This document shows positions 25,901 through 46,098 of a stretch of DNA of 64,000 nt, piece by piece. Position numbers and translations under genes: made by a program. The DNA lies in NCBI GenBank assembly GCA_034687125.1, contig JAQGBZ010000011.1, forward strand, positions 186,001 to 250,000. Direction: 5' to 3'. Positions within the stretch are counted from its first letter, which is position 1; every line of letters starts with the position of its first letter. Origin of the DNA: Neelides folsomi. Its lineage: Eukaryota > Arthropoda > Collembola > Neelipleona > Neelidae. The notes under the pieces were generated by a model. The model saw only the letters and a list, made by a program, of their open reading frames with translations, was not told the DNA's origin and did no database searches.

Positions 25901-27832
25901 GGAAAACCATAACGAATGGAGGATTCTCTACTTCATTTCTTTTCTTCTCCTCGTCGGTTTCTTTGTTCTGAACATGTTCGTGGGGGTCGTTGTTGAGAAC
26001 TTTCATCGCTGCCGTGAAGAGCAAGAAAAAGAAGAGCGGGCGGAGAGAGAAATCAAAAGATCTCGAAAACTGGAAAAACGACGGCGAAGTGAGTCCATTA
26101 TTTTCATTCTCTCATCATATCCTCCATCCCCAGATCTCGACAATGTAGAGAGGACAGAGGGGCCCTCGTTGGTTCTATCCCTACAAATAATAATAATAAG
26201 ATCCCGTGAAACCTTTGTTGCCCTCAAGGCAATCAATGCCACAATATTTCTCAACCCTTGTGCCCAAAACACCGTTTTCTATTATGTATTCATGAGTGGT
26301 GGAGCTCTAAGGCTTAATGAGGAACTCTCAATTTTCTCTACGAAGGTGTTTCATAATAATATTGCTCTTGTCATTTTTAGAAATGAGAGAACGGCCCTAC
26401 TGGACTGATTACGGCCCTACTCGACTGAGAATCCATAGCCTCGTTACGTCAAAGTACTTTGACTTAGCCATCGCCGGCGTCATTGGCCTCAACGTCGTTA
26501 CAATGGCTATGGAGTTTTACAAAATGCCAGAAGTATGCCTCTTGGCCAAATTTAAAATTGAATTGCCTTCAAGGCTTGAGCTGAATTCATCTCTGACTTT
26601 TATCTCTTTCTTTACAGGAACTAAGTTATGTTTTGAGAATGTTCAATTATTTTTTCACCGAAGTCTTCATTCTCGAAGGAGCTTTAAAATTGATCGCTCT
26701 TGGAATTCGTCGTTACTTCAGTAGCAAATGGAATCAACTCGATTTGTTCATTGTGGTTTTGTCTGTCGTTGGGATTGTCCTGGAGAAAATGGATTCGGAT
26801 GTCATTCCCATTAATCCTACGATCATGAGAGTCATGCGGGTGCTTCGAATTGCCAGAGGTAAAAAACTTCTCTATAAAGAATTTCATCGATTTAACTAAA
26901 AATCCCTAAGCCTCATTTGAAATAATAAAGAAGGTATAAATTCAAAGAATTTAATTGAATAAAAAAGCTTTATTTTATGATTATAACATCCTTATAAAAT
27001 AACTCAATTTATATGCCTGGATTACTAAATTATGAAGAAATTAGGTATTTATTAAATTATGAGACTGCGGAGAAAGTTTCTTTTAACCTTATTATGTAAA
27101 ATCTAGTGTTGAAGCTGTTGAAGATGGCCGGGGGAATTCGTGCACTACTCGACACAGTCGTACAAGCCCTTCCTCAAGTTGGGAATTTGGGGCTTTTATT
27201 CTTTCTTCTCTTTTTCATTTTCGCGGCGCTGGGAGTGGAACTCTTTGGAAAGTTGGCTTGCGATGACGATCATCCATGCGAAGGCCTAGGAGAACATGCA
27301 AACTTTGTAAACTTCGGGATGGCATTCTTAACGCTTTTTCGAGTCGCAACTGGAGACAATTGGAACGGGATAATGAAGGTTCATTCCCCACATTACTGAT
27401 AGCAAGAGAATGTCTCAAATTCTAAAATTGATACTTTGACCATTATAGGACACATTGAGAGATGAAAGCAAGTGCGATAAGGAGCCGGATTGTGTTTATA
27501 ACTGTTGTGTGAACAGCGTCGTGGCTCCGCTGTTCTTCGTAGTGTTTGTCTTGATGGCTCAATTCGTTCTAGTCAATGTGGTCGTCGCGGTCCTGATGAA
27601 ACATTTAGAAGAGTCCCACAAACAGATGGAAGATGACCTCGACATAGAGGCGGAATTGGAGGCCGAGCTGGCAGCCCAAGAAGAAATCATGGCAAAGCTC
27701 GAGGAAGAACCGCCAAGAACCTTTTTCCGCCTTCCCAAAGTTTCAAGTCTACCAGACAACTTTTGTTATTCCTATTTTGATTCCACTGATGCGGATTCAA
27801 ATCTTCTTTCAAATTCAACTACTGTTTTTTGA
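5979..27832 (+). CDS. Ca-alpha1T: T-type (Cav3) voltage-gated calcium channel alpha-1 subunit, 5'-incomplete
   Basis: Pore-forming subunit of a low-voltage-activated calcium channel in the plasma membrane. Exons joined in frame: 5979-6093, 8489-8622, 9049-9149, 10064-10235, 11138-11208, 13170-13495, 13927-14093, 14343-14571, 15532-15861, 16017-16375, 17448-17556, 17673-17684, 23025-23770, 24117-24278, 24455-24542, 24599-24816, 24908-25104, 25271-25476, 25896-26088, 26381-26532, 26618-26858, 27107-27378, 27449-27832. Phases are compatible throughout and give about 1,660 residues. Every junction has GT/AG except the first acceptor, which looks like AC. The four pore motifs are LEGW, QEDW, KDGW and GDNW, i.e. 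the E-E-D-D ring diagnostic of Cav3 rather than the E-E-E-E of Cav1/2. The start codon and cytoplasmic N-terminus are missing. The tail ends about 110 residues after IVS6, much shorter than mammalian Cav3 tails. Exon boundaries come from splice consensus and family homology and have no transcript support. Confidence 0.95.
13948..15861 (+). other. Ca-alpha1T: Cav3 I-II linker including gating-brake region
   Basis: After IS6 the chain reads [19 protein letters not shown], then a Cys-Tyr-containing second helix (CYSEIVK) that continues across the splice into exon 14343-14571 ([14 protein letters not shown]). This matches the helix-loop-helix gating brake of Cav3 channels, which stabilises the closed state. 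The rest of the linker (exons 14343-14571 and 15532-15861) is short and rich in basic and serine residues. It lacks the long polyhistidine run of vertebrate Cav3 channels. Exon 15532-15861 runs into IIS1 ([21 protein letters not shown]). Confidence 0.85.
15001..15088 (+). CDS. Ca-alpha1T: Candidate alternative exon for gating-brake helix 2 of Cav3
   Basis: An 88-nt segment with an AG at 14999-15000 and a GT at 15089. It enters in the same phase and leaves in the same phase as exon 14343-14571, so it could replace that exon between 14093 and 15532 without a frameshift. It encodes 29 codons starting [20 protein letters not shown] and continuing as a charged, helix-like [10 protein letters not shown]. 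Using both exons in series would hit a stop at once, so they could only be mutually exclusive. The upstream polypyrimidine tract is weak. Evidence is phase compatibility and amphipathic coding character only, so it may be a chance open stretch. Confidence 0.4.
17448..17556 (+). CDS. Ca-alpha1T: Cav3 domain II turret exon, three-cysteine version
   Basis: Begins [16 protein letters not shown] and ends in [10 protein letters not shown]. It follows exon 16017-16375 in phase (AG|T). The extracellular loop contains three cysteines (G-C, F-C, V-C). It corresponds to the standard domain II S5-to-pore loop of invertebrate Cav3 channels. It stops four residues short of the ILTQEDW start of exon 23025-23770; the gap is filled by the microexon at 17673. 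Confidence 0.9.
17673..17684 (+). CDS. Ca-alpha1T: 12-nt microexon (TVFQ) of Cav3 domain II pore helix
   Basis: The bases ACCGTATTTCAG encode Thr-Val-Phe-Gln, flanked by AG at 17671-17672 and GT at 17685. Inserted between ...WALV and ILTQEDW it restores [15 protein letters not shown], the sequence expected for a Cav3 domain II pore helix. Without it the pore helix would be four residues short. The intron before it is 116 nt. Confidence 0.85.
18657..18778 (+). CDS. Ca-alpha1T: Alternative Cav3 domain II turret exon, five-cysteine version
   Basis: A 122-nt exon with AG at 18655-18656 and GT at 18779. It joins exon 16017-16375 in the same phase as 17448-17556 and encodes [18 protein letters not shown], then a loop with two more cysteines, then [12 protein letters not shown]. 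It aligns with the three-cysteine exon ([13 protein letters not shown]... [10 protein letters not shown]), so it is a duplicated, diverged version of the same S5-turret-pore helix segment. The turret has five cysteines. Mutually exclusive domain II turret exons (12a/12b) are known in molluscan and other invertebrate Cav3 genes, where they alter sodium permeability. Confidence 0.85.
18841..18848 (+). CDS. Ca-alpha1T: 8-nt microexon paired with the five-cysteine turret exon
   Basis: The bases TTTTTCAG, preceded by a strong acceptor (TATCTTCTCTCTCAG ending at 18840) and followed by GT at 18849. Exon 18657-18778 ends with one base of a codon (G). Adding these 8 nt gives G|TT TTT CAG = Val-Phe-Gln, and then exon 23025 resumes in phase 0. 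The product [17 protein letters not shown] has exactly the length of [17 protein letters not shown] from the other cassette. An alternative is read-through of 18779-18796, giving three extra residues and also ending VFQ before a GT. Confidence 0.65.
19698..20062. mobile_element. MITE-like element with about 26-bp inverted termini
   Basis: The segment starting TTGGTTTATGGCAACAACCT at 19698 recurs inverted at 20037-20062 with one mismatch over 26 bp. The interior (about 310 bp) is AT-rich without a coding frame. It resembles a non-autonomous DNA transposon. I could not identify a clear target-site duplication, so exact ends and superfamily are open. It ends only 21 bp before the larger transposon at 20084. 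Confidence 0.65.
20084..22616 (-). mobile_element. 2.5-kb DNA transposon with 63-bp terminal inverted repeats
   Basis: Left terminus 20084-20146 (starting GGCAGTGTAAATTCAATAAC) and right terminus 22554-22616 are inverted copies with two mismatches over 63 bp. The element is flanked by the direct 4-bp repeat ATTT (20080-20083 and 22617-22620), a likely target-site duplication. The interior carries minus-strand transposase-like coding fragments. Four-base duplications are reported for Sola and a few other superfamilies. I cannot assign this element without a database comparison. It sits inside the domain II intron of the calcium channel. Confidence 0.85.
20273..22315 (-). pseudogene. Transposase-like gene inside the 20084-22616 element, fragmented or intron-containing
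   Basis: Minus-strand frames in order: about 22315-22127, 22058-21597, 21539-21169, 21100-20785 and 20742-20273. Features seen: [30 protein letters not shown], a [12 protein letters not shown] zinc-knuckle-like Cys pair after SLPKKET, an aspartate in [12 protein letters not shown], and a second acidic segment [15 protein letters not shown]. This order resembles a DDE-type nuclease family that is abundant in arthropod and cnidarian genomes as anonymous proteins. Breaks between frames may be short introns or decay; several have plausible splice sites, so an active gene is possible. Sequences of 50-150 residues are recognisable but no named family is certain. Confidence 0.6.
23025..23770 (+). 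CDS. Ca-alpha1T: Cav3 exon: domain II pore end, IIS6 and most of the II-III linker
   Basis: Starts [20 protein letters not shown], passes through IIS6, then a strongly charged coiled-coil-like stretch ([20 protein letters not shown]). A long proline/serine-rich linker follows. It contains repeated N/Q-S-L-S-P units (about 23555-23635), then [20 protein letters not shown] and a C-terminal basic tail. The SP repeats are candidate proline-directed kinase sites and RAKSW a basophilic kinase site, both by motif only. Confidence 0.93.
24117..25476 (+). other. Ca-alpha1T: Cav3 end of II-III linker and domain III through its pore
   Basis: Exon 24117-24278 ends the II-III linker ([19 protein letters not shown]); an alternative acceptor at 24140 would start it at 24141, eight codons shorter in the same phase. 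Exon 24455-24542 carries IIIS1, 24599-24816 IIIS2-S3 ([20 protein letters not shown]), and 24908-25104 the S4 sensor [21 protein letters not shown]4-S5 and S5. Exon 25271-25476 has the pore with CKDGW; the selectivity aspartate codon is at about 25420. Confidence 0.93.
25896..27832 (+). other. Ca-alpha1T: Cav3 IIIS6, III-IV linker, domain IV and short C-terminal tail
   Basis: Exon 25896-26088 encodes IIIS6 ([20 protein letters not shown]) and a highly charged helix. Exon 26381-26532 carries IVS1 ([19 protein letters not shown]), 26618-26858 IVS2-S3 and the start of IVS4 ([13 protein letters not shown]), and 27107-27378 the end of S4, S5 and the pore (GDNWNG, selectivity aspartate at about 27355). 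Exon 27449-27832 has IVS6 ([20 protein letters not shown]) and then the conserved LMKHLEES start of the tail. The tail is acidic ([18 protein letters not shown]) and ends at a TGA at 27830-27832. Confidence 0.93.
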
Positions 27833-29495
27833 TTCTTGTGGATTATAACTAGTATAAATATTATCTGGTGCGCTAATTTTTAATTTATTATAATGGATTT
27901 AAATTAAAACAAATAAATATTTGCACTCGAATAAAAAGTGCATATGTACCTCCGCCAATGAAAGATAATCTATGAAAAACATAAATGTGTGTGCAAGTAC
28001 TTGTTTTACCTTTTGTACCTTTGAGTGGATTCTACAGTCAGTATACAATACTTTACTAAAATATATTCCAGGAATAAATATCATTTAACGCTATTCGATA
28101 ATTGAATATGGAAATAACATGTCCACAAAACGTTTAAAATTTTACATCACCTTTCACAAATCTTCATCAAGCATCTGATTTATAATTATTTTAAATATCA
28201 GTATATGTAATATGCATCCAATATAAGACTTTAAAGAACGCTTTATTATTCGTACGTACATTCGTGTACACTTGTCATGCATATCAAAATCATTCTACTT
28301 ATATTCATCCCCCCAATGATCCAAAATATCAATTAAATAAATAAATTACTTAAATAGTACTAATGTATAAATTTGTAAGTATATAACATACAAATTTAAA
28401 TACAATATATAGTATTAGTATATCGATCCATTTAAATAGTCTTACAAAAAGAAATAGAAGACGAACAAACTTCTGTCTTTGTACTTTCGGTTAGTTACAA
28501 TTTAACGTACAAATTTATAGATTAATATTATTTAATCATTCGTTAACAATTATTAAGTATATAAGATAAATAGTATATCGTTATTATGAAATTCCTTCAA
28601 TCAATAAACATAAAAGACAGAATAATAGTTTCATTATTAATTAATAATTTCAATAATCATTACACCACTGACAAATTATAGAGTATATAAGTTAGTTCAA
28701 AGTTAGTTCAATAAATAATTATATAAATTGGTCTTGATAAATAATTCTTAAATAATTGTGTTTTTCTTGTCGAATAATAATAGTAGAGTTTTGATATCGA
28801 TCCGTAATTATTATATTACATTGTATGAAGATACAATACTAAAATTTTTAATAATATTTAGTCATATATACGTTTTTTCCCATACATAATCGATATTATT
28901 AACAACTTATTACTTCGTATATTTACCATATTTATTACTGGGTTTTATAGATTGATTCAATGTAATTTAAATATATTCATTGATAGATATTCTCTGATAA
29001 ATAATAAGATCTATGCATAGATTAAATACATACATTGATAAATAATCGTCTTTGAATTACCTATTCCAACTTCTTTTGACAAAATATCAATACAAAGATA
29101 CAAAAGGAATTGCTTGATTAATTCATCTATAGAATGATGTGATACTTAATTAACAGTATTATCTTAACTATTAAGTTAAATGAATAGTCGTGAATATCAT
29201 GAAATATACAGATATTAAATACTAAAATATAAATATCTTCGTTTTGAAATAAAGCATAAAAATTAGTGATTTGTCAAACTAAACAATGAATATGTTTACA
29301 AATAAAATAAATTAATAGGCACAAAATACTTAAGTAGATATTAAATTCATATGAAAGTACCTTCGTCAAAAATGAGAACATGCATACAAAATAATTGGCA
29401 ATGGGGAAAATTGTAATTACAACAACATTACAAATTACAATAAGTACCTAACTAAAAAGGATATGGTAAAATATACAAATATAACATAAAACTAA
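27833..29495. other. Intergenic region between Cav3 and WDR45B (tail to tail)
   Basis: About 1.7 kb of AT-rich sequence between two convergent 3' ends. It must hold the 3' untranslated regions and poly(A) signals of both genes; an AATAAA is present at about 27910-27915 on the + strand. No further gene or structured repeat was recognised. Confidence 0.6.
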
Positions 29496-31247
29496 CTAAT
29501 GTCCCAGCTCATTTGATTGGCCAATCTCAAGAAAATTAGCATAAATCTCTCTTGTACACGTTCCCTGAGGATTAAATCCAAACTTGTGGTAACTCCCATC
29601 TCCGCATATTGCTGTGAATTTAAAGCAAATTATTATTAGTCATTTGTAAATAAGATACATCAGTAACATGAATAACGAACATTGCATGTAAATTATGCGA
29701 TTATAATTATTTTTATAAAACCTTTCGAATATTCATTATATTAAATTACCAATTACTGATTGAGGATCCGGCCCGAAGGCACATAAACATGGAGCATTTC
29801 CTGGAACTTGAAATTTTGAGAAACTCCATTTTGAGCTGAAGTATTTGGGTAATAAACTAGGAAATGCCGAGAGCAACCTTCATATCAAAACAATTTATTA
29901 TTAATTACATTGGTAAACATAAAAATTTCATTCTGAAATTAAATTAAAATGCAAATTACTCACGATGATTGACGATTTTTCTTGTGATCATGAACAGCAA
30001 AGATGTGGATTGTTCCGTGATCAGAAGAAACGCAAATAAGTGTAGAGTCGAAGCTAAAATAGTTTAATGATAAATTAATAATTTATTATTGTCTATGAAA
30101 TTAATATATTTTAAAATCGCTGTTTTACTTGAAACTGATGCAATAAATTAAAGCAGTATGACTTCCTCGTCTCAATTCATTAACCATTGTGCCATTCAAA
30201 GTTTCAAAAATTCTTATTAATGTCCCTTTTTCACTTGCAGTGGCTAGAAGACTTCCCTAAAACAAAATTCAGAACTTTAACAATAATTGTTACTTAATGA
30301 AAATTTAAAGAAGGCACGAGAGATAAAGATCTGTAATTGAGAAATAGTACAATTGTCTCAAAACTAACCTTTAAATTCATTGATATCGCGACTAAATTAG
30401 TAGCATGTGCGTTTATGTTGTTCACACCCTTTTCAGTATTCCACAAATCAACAATGTCAACTTGGCCAACATTTTGACCAGGAAAAGCGAGTAATGAGTT
30501 ATTCGAAGAAGGACACAATACGCAAAGTCCTATAGCAAAAATTTCATTAATTTCCGATAGAATCTTTTATTATTTATATGTATATTTTATGCAAATATGT
30601 CTTACCTTTGGGATTTTGAGACGTCTCAAAAACATGGAGTTGTTGTGGGGTGTTGGTGAATGTATAAACTTTGACCATTGTTTCAAGTGCAATTACGATT
30701 CTATCCCTTCTCAATCTTACAGATTTAACAGGGCTCGAGAATTCCATTTCGATAATTACTCTCTTCTTCAAATCATCCCAAATCATCACTATACATAGCA
30801 TTTAAAAATATATATAATTAAAAAACATAATAAGCATGACTTTTAAATATACATTATAAATGATTCACCTTTATTTGACGGAAACTTGGGATTAGAGCCG
30901 CCTCCAACAAGGGCAAGATAATTACAACGGAATAACATTTCAATTTTTCCAATTGCTCCATCGTTAAAATTTTGATGCTCCTTTTCTTTTAAAGGATCGG
31001 TAGAAAATATCTTGAATCCCGTGTCAGATCCACAGGCAAATAATCCTATTTAAAGATTGATAAATAAAGTTTGCATTATAAGATTATAACTATAAGACAA
31101 TTCGTTGAATTGATGAGATTGTCGTATTATAAATATTTCTTGTTAATTTGTAAATATTGCTTATGTAAATGTTTTGCAACCTTGATCTTGATTGAAACCA
31201 ACAAATAAAAGTCCATTTCGAAAAGAATTATCTTCTGAAATATCCAT
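29496..31247 (-). CDS. WDR45B: WD repeat protein WDR45B / WIPI3 (autophagy PROPPIN)
   Basis: A seven-bladed beta-propeller that binds PtdIns3P/PtdIns(3,5)P2 and acts in autophagosome formation. Eight exons on the minus strand: 31247-31181, 31045-30869, 30788-30606, 30529-30369, 30256-30129, 30053-29964, 29877-29750, 29611-29496. All phases agree, giving 349 residues; the human protein is 344. The start is [20 protein letters not shown], with the same spacing to NGLL as in vertebrate WDR45B. Recognisable blocks are [34 protein letters not shown] and [13 protein letters not shown], the lipid-binding motif NELRRG, then [11 protein letters not shown] and [19 protein letters not shown]. It lies downstream of a second PROPPIN on the same strand. 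Confidence in identity is high. Confidence 0.95.
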
Positions 31248-33536
31248 TTTCAATAATAATATCAAATCGAGCTGACAAAATGCATCTGCAATCTTCAATT
31301 ATAAAACAAAAAATGTCAAATCTTATAAAAATTCAGAATGGTATTTACTTAGGAGTTAGTACTTTGAAATCATACTTCAATCACAGTACATTAGAGTTAT
31401 AGTTAAATATAGTATTAGTAGGATTGCAATTGTAAAGAGGATTATTTAATATCTTGTCCATTAATACATCATCAATGTGTTTTGAGTAGAATATATAATG
31501 TACACAGTATATTAATGTCATTTAATGTCTTATAAATAAATATTGAAATTCTTGAATTATGCACATGCATATAAATATGAAATCAGAAAATATGAGGCAA
31601 ATTATTTCTTATCTTTAAAGTTAAAAGTATTATATAACATACAAAAATGTACTAACGGAGTCAGGATTCTAATTGTGCGGTGTATCCACTTTAATTGCAG
31701 TTGACTTCACTAAACTACGTCTTTTTAGACAGGCTCTATAAAAGAATCTTTGACGTTGTAGAGCTGCGAAATGGGAAGATAGAAAAGTAGGAGAATAATA
31801 AATACACACACAACCTCAGTGATACAACGTTGCCAAATGCCTTTCAATTATGGAGATTGTCAGGATTTTTTGCACAGAACAACAAAGGTATCCTACGATA
31901 ATACCCTATCTAAATAAAATATGCGCTATGCAATGATTATTTATAAATTGTGTATTAACTATTTAAAGTAATGATAATCATTAATTTTATCATTCCGAAA
32001 GTGAAAAAAGAAATGATGAGATTATTTTCAAATTATGAATGTGTCACTTGTTAATAAACCTAATCCATCTTACGTACTTAGGTATACATACTTTAACTCT
32101 ATATTTATCTCTATTAAATGTTAAATAACTCGATTCGCATAAATCTGATCTAAAAGTAATTGATAATATAAATATTGTATATCATAAGATTACATCTTTA
32201 TCAAGGTGAATTCAGGGAAATGGTTAGAAAATCACTAGATATCATATGCCTTTGAGGACCGATGATTTAAGGATAAAATTAATAATAATCCTTAATTATC
32301 AGACAAGTAAATACAATTACTGACGATATTATGTAAATCAATATTTAAGCAATTAATTTTATTAAGTAAAGTTTTAGAAAATTGTACACGAGGTCGACTT
32401 GATTTGGATATCATTTTCATTTTTTCATATATGCTATCGATATATGCAAGTATGGTACACTTACACGTATAAACACACATTTAGTTAATTACAAATATAT
32501 GTACACACAGAGAACAAACTGCACTAACGCTTGTGTCTTCGTCTACATTTATAATTTTTCCTTTTATTCTTTTTTTCACTAGATATACTATAACTATAGA
32601 TCACTTAAATTTTACGTAAAGTATTGTAATCATAATATTAGTACGCTTACATGTGTAATTATATTTTACAAAGTACAACGCCTACTATACGATTAATTTA
32701 ATACACTTTTTGCTTATTATTACTTATTATTGCGATCGTGTTTGCTTAAGCTTATTTTGTCCTCACTGCACTGCACATAATCCACATACAATACAATACA
32801 TTCACAAATTCATTTCCTTAATTATTGTATAGTTAATAAAATAATATCGCTACAATTATACCTTAAGGTGTCACCTAATGAATATCACCAATCATAGTCA
32901 ATTCAATTAAGAAATTATAATTTAATTCTTAAATAAAGAATATAAACTGATTTAAATACGCCTTCTTAACTTAAAATATGTACAAATGAACCTGATGCAA
33001 CGAATAAAGGTGATGAAGTTTAAAACATCAAATGATTAAATACGCAAACAAAATATAATCTTCAGTTTCTAATATTTATAATGAAAATAAATATAAGTCA
33101 AAACATGACGAAGCAGTTTATACATATCATTAATTACAATTTAATCAATAAAAATCAAATCTTTCAATATTGGTATGCATTTGTCGATTTTGCACATTTT
33201 CGCCAAAGGCCTACAAATGCTAACTAATATTATATACAATTAAAAGAGCATTCGTAGATCAATACGAAATCGTTTATCGTATTTATTTACGATCGATTAC
33301 TAATACGTAACGATAAGTATAATAAATAATATTTTTGCGAACTTGCGAATTTGAAAAAAATCATATCAGCTACTTTATATACCTTGTGATATTATATATA
33401 GGGGCTTGATAACATTTGTTTGGCCTTTAACTTTTTACAATTAATGAAGATAATGTAGATTAAACGTAAGAGACGTTTTGTTTTGACAATTGAGGCTGGG
33501 CGTTTAGTAGCTCTCTCGTTCGTTCCGTGTTTGTCA
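31248..33536. other. Intergenic region between the two PROPPIN genes
   Basis: About 2.3 kb, very AT-rich. It holds the upstream region of WDR45B, and the 3' untranslated sequence of the WIPI1/2-type gene at its right end. A less AT-rich stretch at about 31670-31880 is a plausible promoter-proximal segment for WDR45B, but I see no specific motif. No gene or repeat family was recognised. Confidence 0.5.
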
Positions 33537-35790
33537 CTAAATGGGAGGAAATTCATTCTCGTTGATCTGTGGTTGATTCACAGCATTCCTCATCTCTGCC
33601 ATTTTGTCTGAATCTAGGAAATGAGGGAAAAATAATGCGTATTAGCAATTCATTCATCACACCCGAAAGGGCGATTTAATGGGGTTTAAGTTTTTTGATC
33701 GGGGAAGCGGGGAACACCTGACATTATCTCTCGAGATCCCGAACCTTTCGCAACAGCAGCATAACTTGCGTTTCCTGGAGACATTGGAGTCTTCTTGAGT
33801 TCTCCACCGGCGAGTCTACAAGAAATTAAAAACCTCGAATTTATTCAATCCTTAGCACACAACATTGGTCTAATACCCAAAGCCCATCATATATTAAACC
33901 ACTATAAGGGATCTTTGACCCAAAGAAACCATAAAGCCAAGAGATTCGACATATAGAGTTAACTAAACAGGGCTCGAAGAAGACCAATGGCAAAATATAG
34001 AAATGAATGTGAAGTATAGTGTGAAGAATGTCCGAAATCGCAATCATGTAATTGTCTATGATGGAGACAATTTCGATTTTGATTCCAGAATTTTGTGATC
34101 CATACCCCATGATGCTTCTCATCATCAATGAGAAATAAGCAAGTTCATGAAAAAAAGTGCAAAATTGGCATTATTGAGGGTTCTTTTAACATAACAGAGA
34201 TATAAGGATGCAAAGATCATTCCCCGCTTACCGATGTTGCTTCAGCAGAGGACATTCCCCTCCTTCCTGGGTATTGAGACCGTAGATGTAGAGAAAGCCG
34301 TCATATGAAGCAACAAGGACTCGCATCTTCTTCCCATCAGTCCCGTCCACACTGGTCACAGCCACGACGCTCTTTGTTCCTTGAAACGGGGTCGTGATGG
34401 TGGCGAATGCCCGGTCCTGGGCCCACACTTCGGTCACTTGGGAAGGAAGGGCTCCCTTCATCCAATCAACCCACGAGCCAGAGCCTGAAGGCGTTTCCAC
34501 CTTTTCCTCACTACAATCCCAGAAATTAACTTGTTACCTTTATTTAATGACCAAATGACCGAATGTCCTTTAAGCACTAAATGTCTTCAAAGTTTACCTT
34601 GGTTGCTCGAGACGAAAGACATGGACTGTTTCCGTGTTCGAGGAAACAGCAAGGAAAGCGTTATCGGGTGCGAAGGCAATTGAGTAAATCGATGCACATC
34701 TTTTCATTCCTCTTCGGAACTCAAAGAGCCTGGTTCCATCGGCCGTGTTGAAGACTCGAATGACTGTGCCTTTCTCCGAGGCCGTGGCCAGCCACGTGCC
34801 AGAACTGTTGAAGGCGAGGGCTGCCAACGGAGATGCATGGGCGTGTATCTCAATCTTGGCCTGCAAGTTGAAAGCATCGAACACTTGTACTTGGCCTGTC
34901 GATGCCGAGCCAGGATATGCCAAATACGAGTTGTCCGCATTCACAGAGAGGGCGAGGAGACCACGGCTGTTCGGGGGCGTATCTCGGATCGTGTGCAATA
35001 TCTTCATGTCCCGGATGTTGTGAATGTAGATGTTTCCCTCCAAACAGACGACCAATCTCTGAAAACATAAGACATTAAAAATGGAGCTTTCAAGAGGTTC
35101 AAAACTCAAAGGCTCAAACGATCCTTTTACAAAAACGTTCATTCCTTCTCTATAATGTAATGACTCATTAAATGTAAGAGTAGCAGCTTCCGAATAATTA
35201 AAATAAATGGGACTTTGGAGCAAAGAATGAAAGGAAGCCAGTACAAACTGCCATTTTAAGATAAATTCGAGTCTTGACTGTAAATGAGGTATAACTTGAG
35301 GAGGCAATTAAGATAAGTTAAGAAGGGGAGAATTGGGAGTTAAAAATGAAAAATAGAAAGTGATATATTGAGAAACGACTAAAACCTGCCCCTATCAAAC
35401 GTACACAACAGAGGAGTCTCTCGATGACCCAATGATTAAGAAATAGATGTAAACACGAAGGGTATGGAATTATAAAGGGTCTTAAAGGGTCCTTACAGCC
35501 CTGTTGAGTCTGACAGCCAGGATACTGTCGATGTAGGAGTAATTGCAAATCTCATTTCCCTTTTTGAAATGGCAGACCCTCAGCTTCCTGGGCGACTGGA
35601 GCGAGACGATGGCTACGAGGGACGAGGAGAAGAGACGTTCGACGACCTGGACCCCGTCCGACGCTACAGCCTCATGGACCTTCTCGAGGCCCTCAACACT
35701 CGAGACGGACACAAGGGCCCACCCATGTCCCGTCCCCACCCCGAGAGAGGAGAAATCTTGGTTAAATTGGACATAGAGGACTTCTCCCAT
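33537..35790 (-). CDS. WIPI2: WD repeat domain phosphoinositide-interacting protein, WIPI1/2 (Atg18a) type
   Basis: PtdIns3P effector of early autophagosome formation; in animals the WIPI2 type recruits ATG16L1 to the phagophore. Five exons: 35790-35497, 35058-34598, 34510-34232, 33815-33718, 33613-33537, about 402 residues. Blocks include [57 protein letters not shown] and [15 protein letters not shown], the PI3P-binding motif FEFRRG, then [30 protein letters not shown] and [12 protein letters not shown]. The start is preceded in frame by a TAG. An alternative end skips the last splice and stops at 33686-33688 (VPRFPDQKT). The spliced end (NENEFPPI) resembles the WIPI2 C-terminus better. WIPI1 versus WIPI2 is not decided; arthropods usually have one such gene. 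Confidence 0.93.

Positions 35791-46098
<10,308 letters not shown>

Noticed and set aside
34745-35070. Overlapping + strand frames of 77-92 codons
   Set aside because: Antisense to the conserved beta-propeller exon of the WIPI-type gene.
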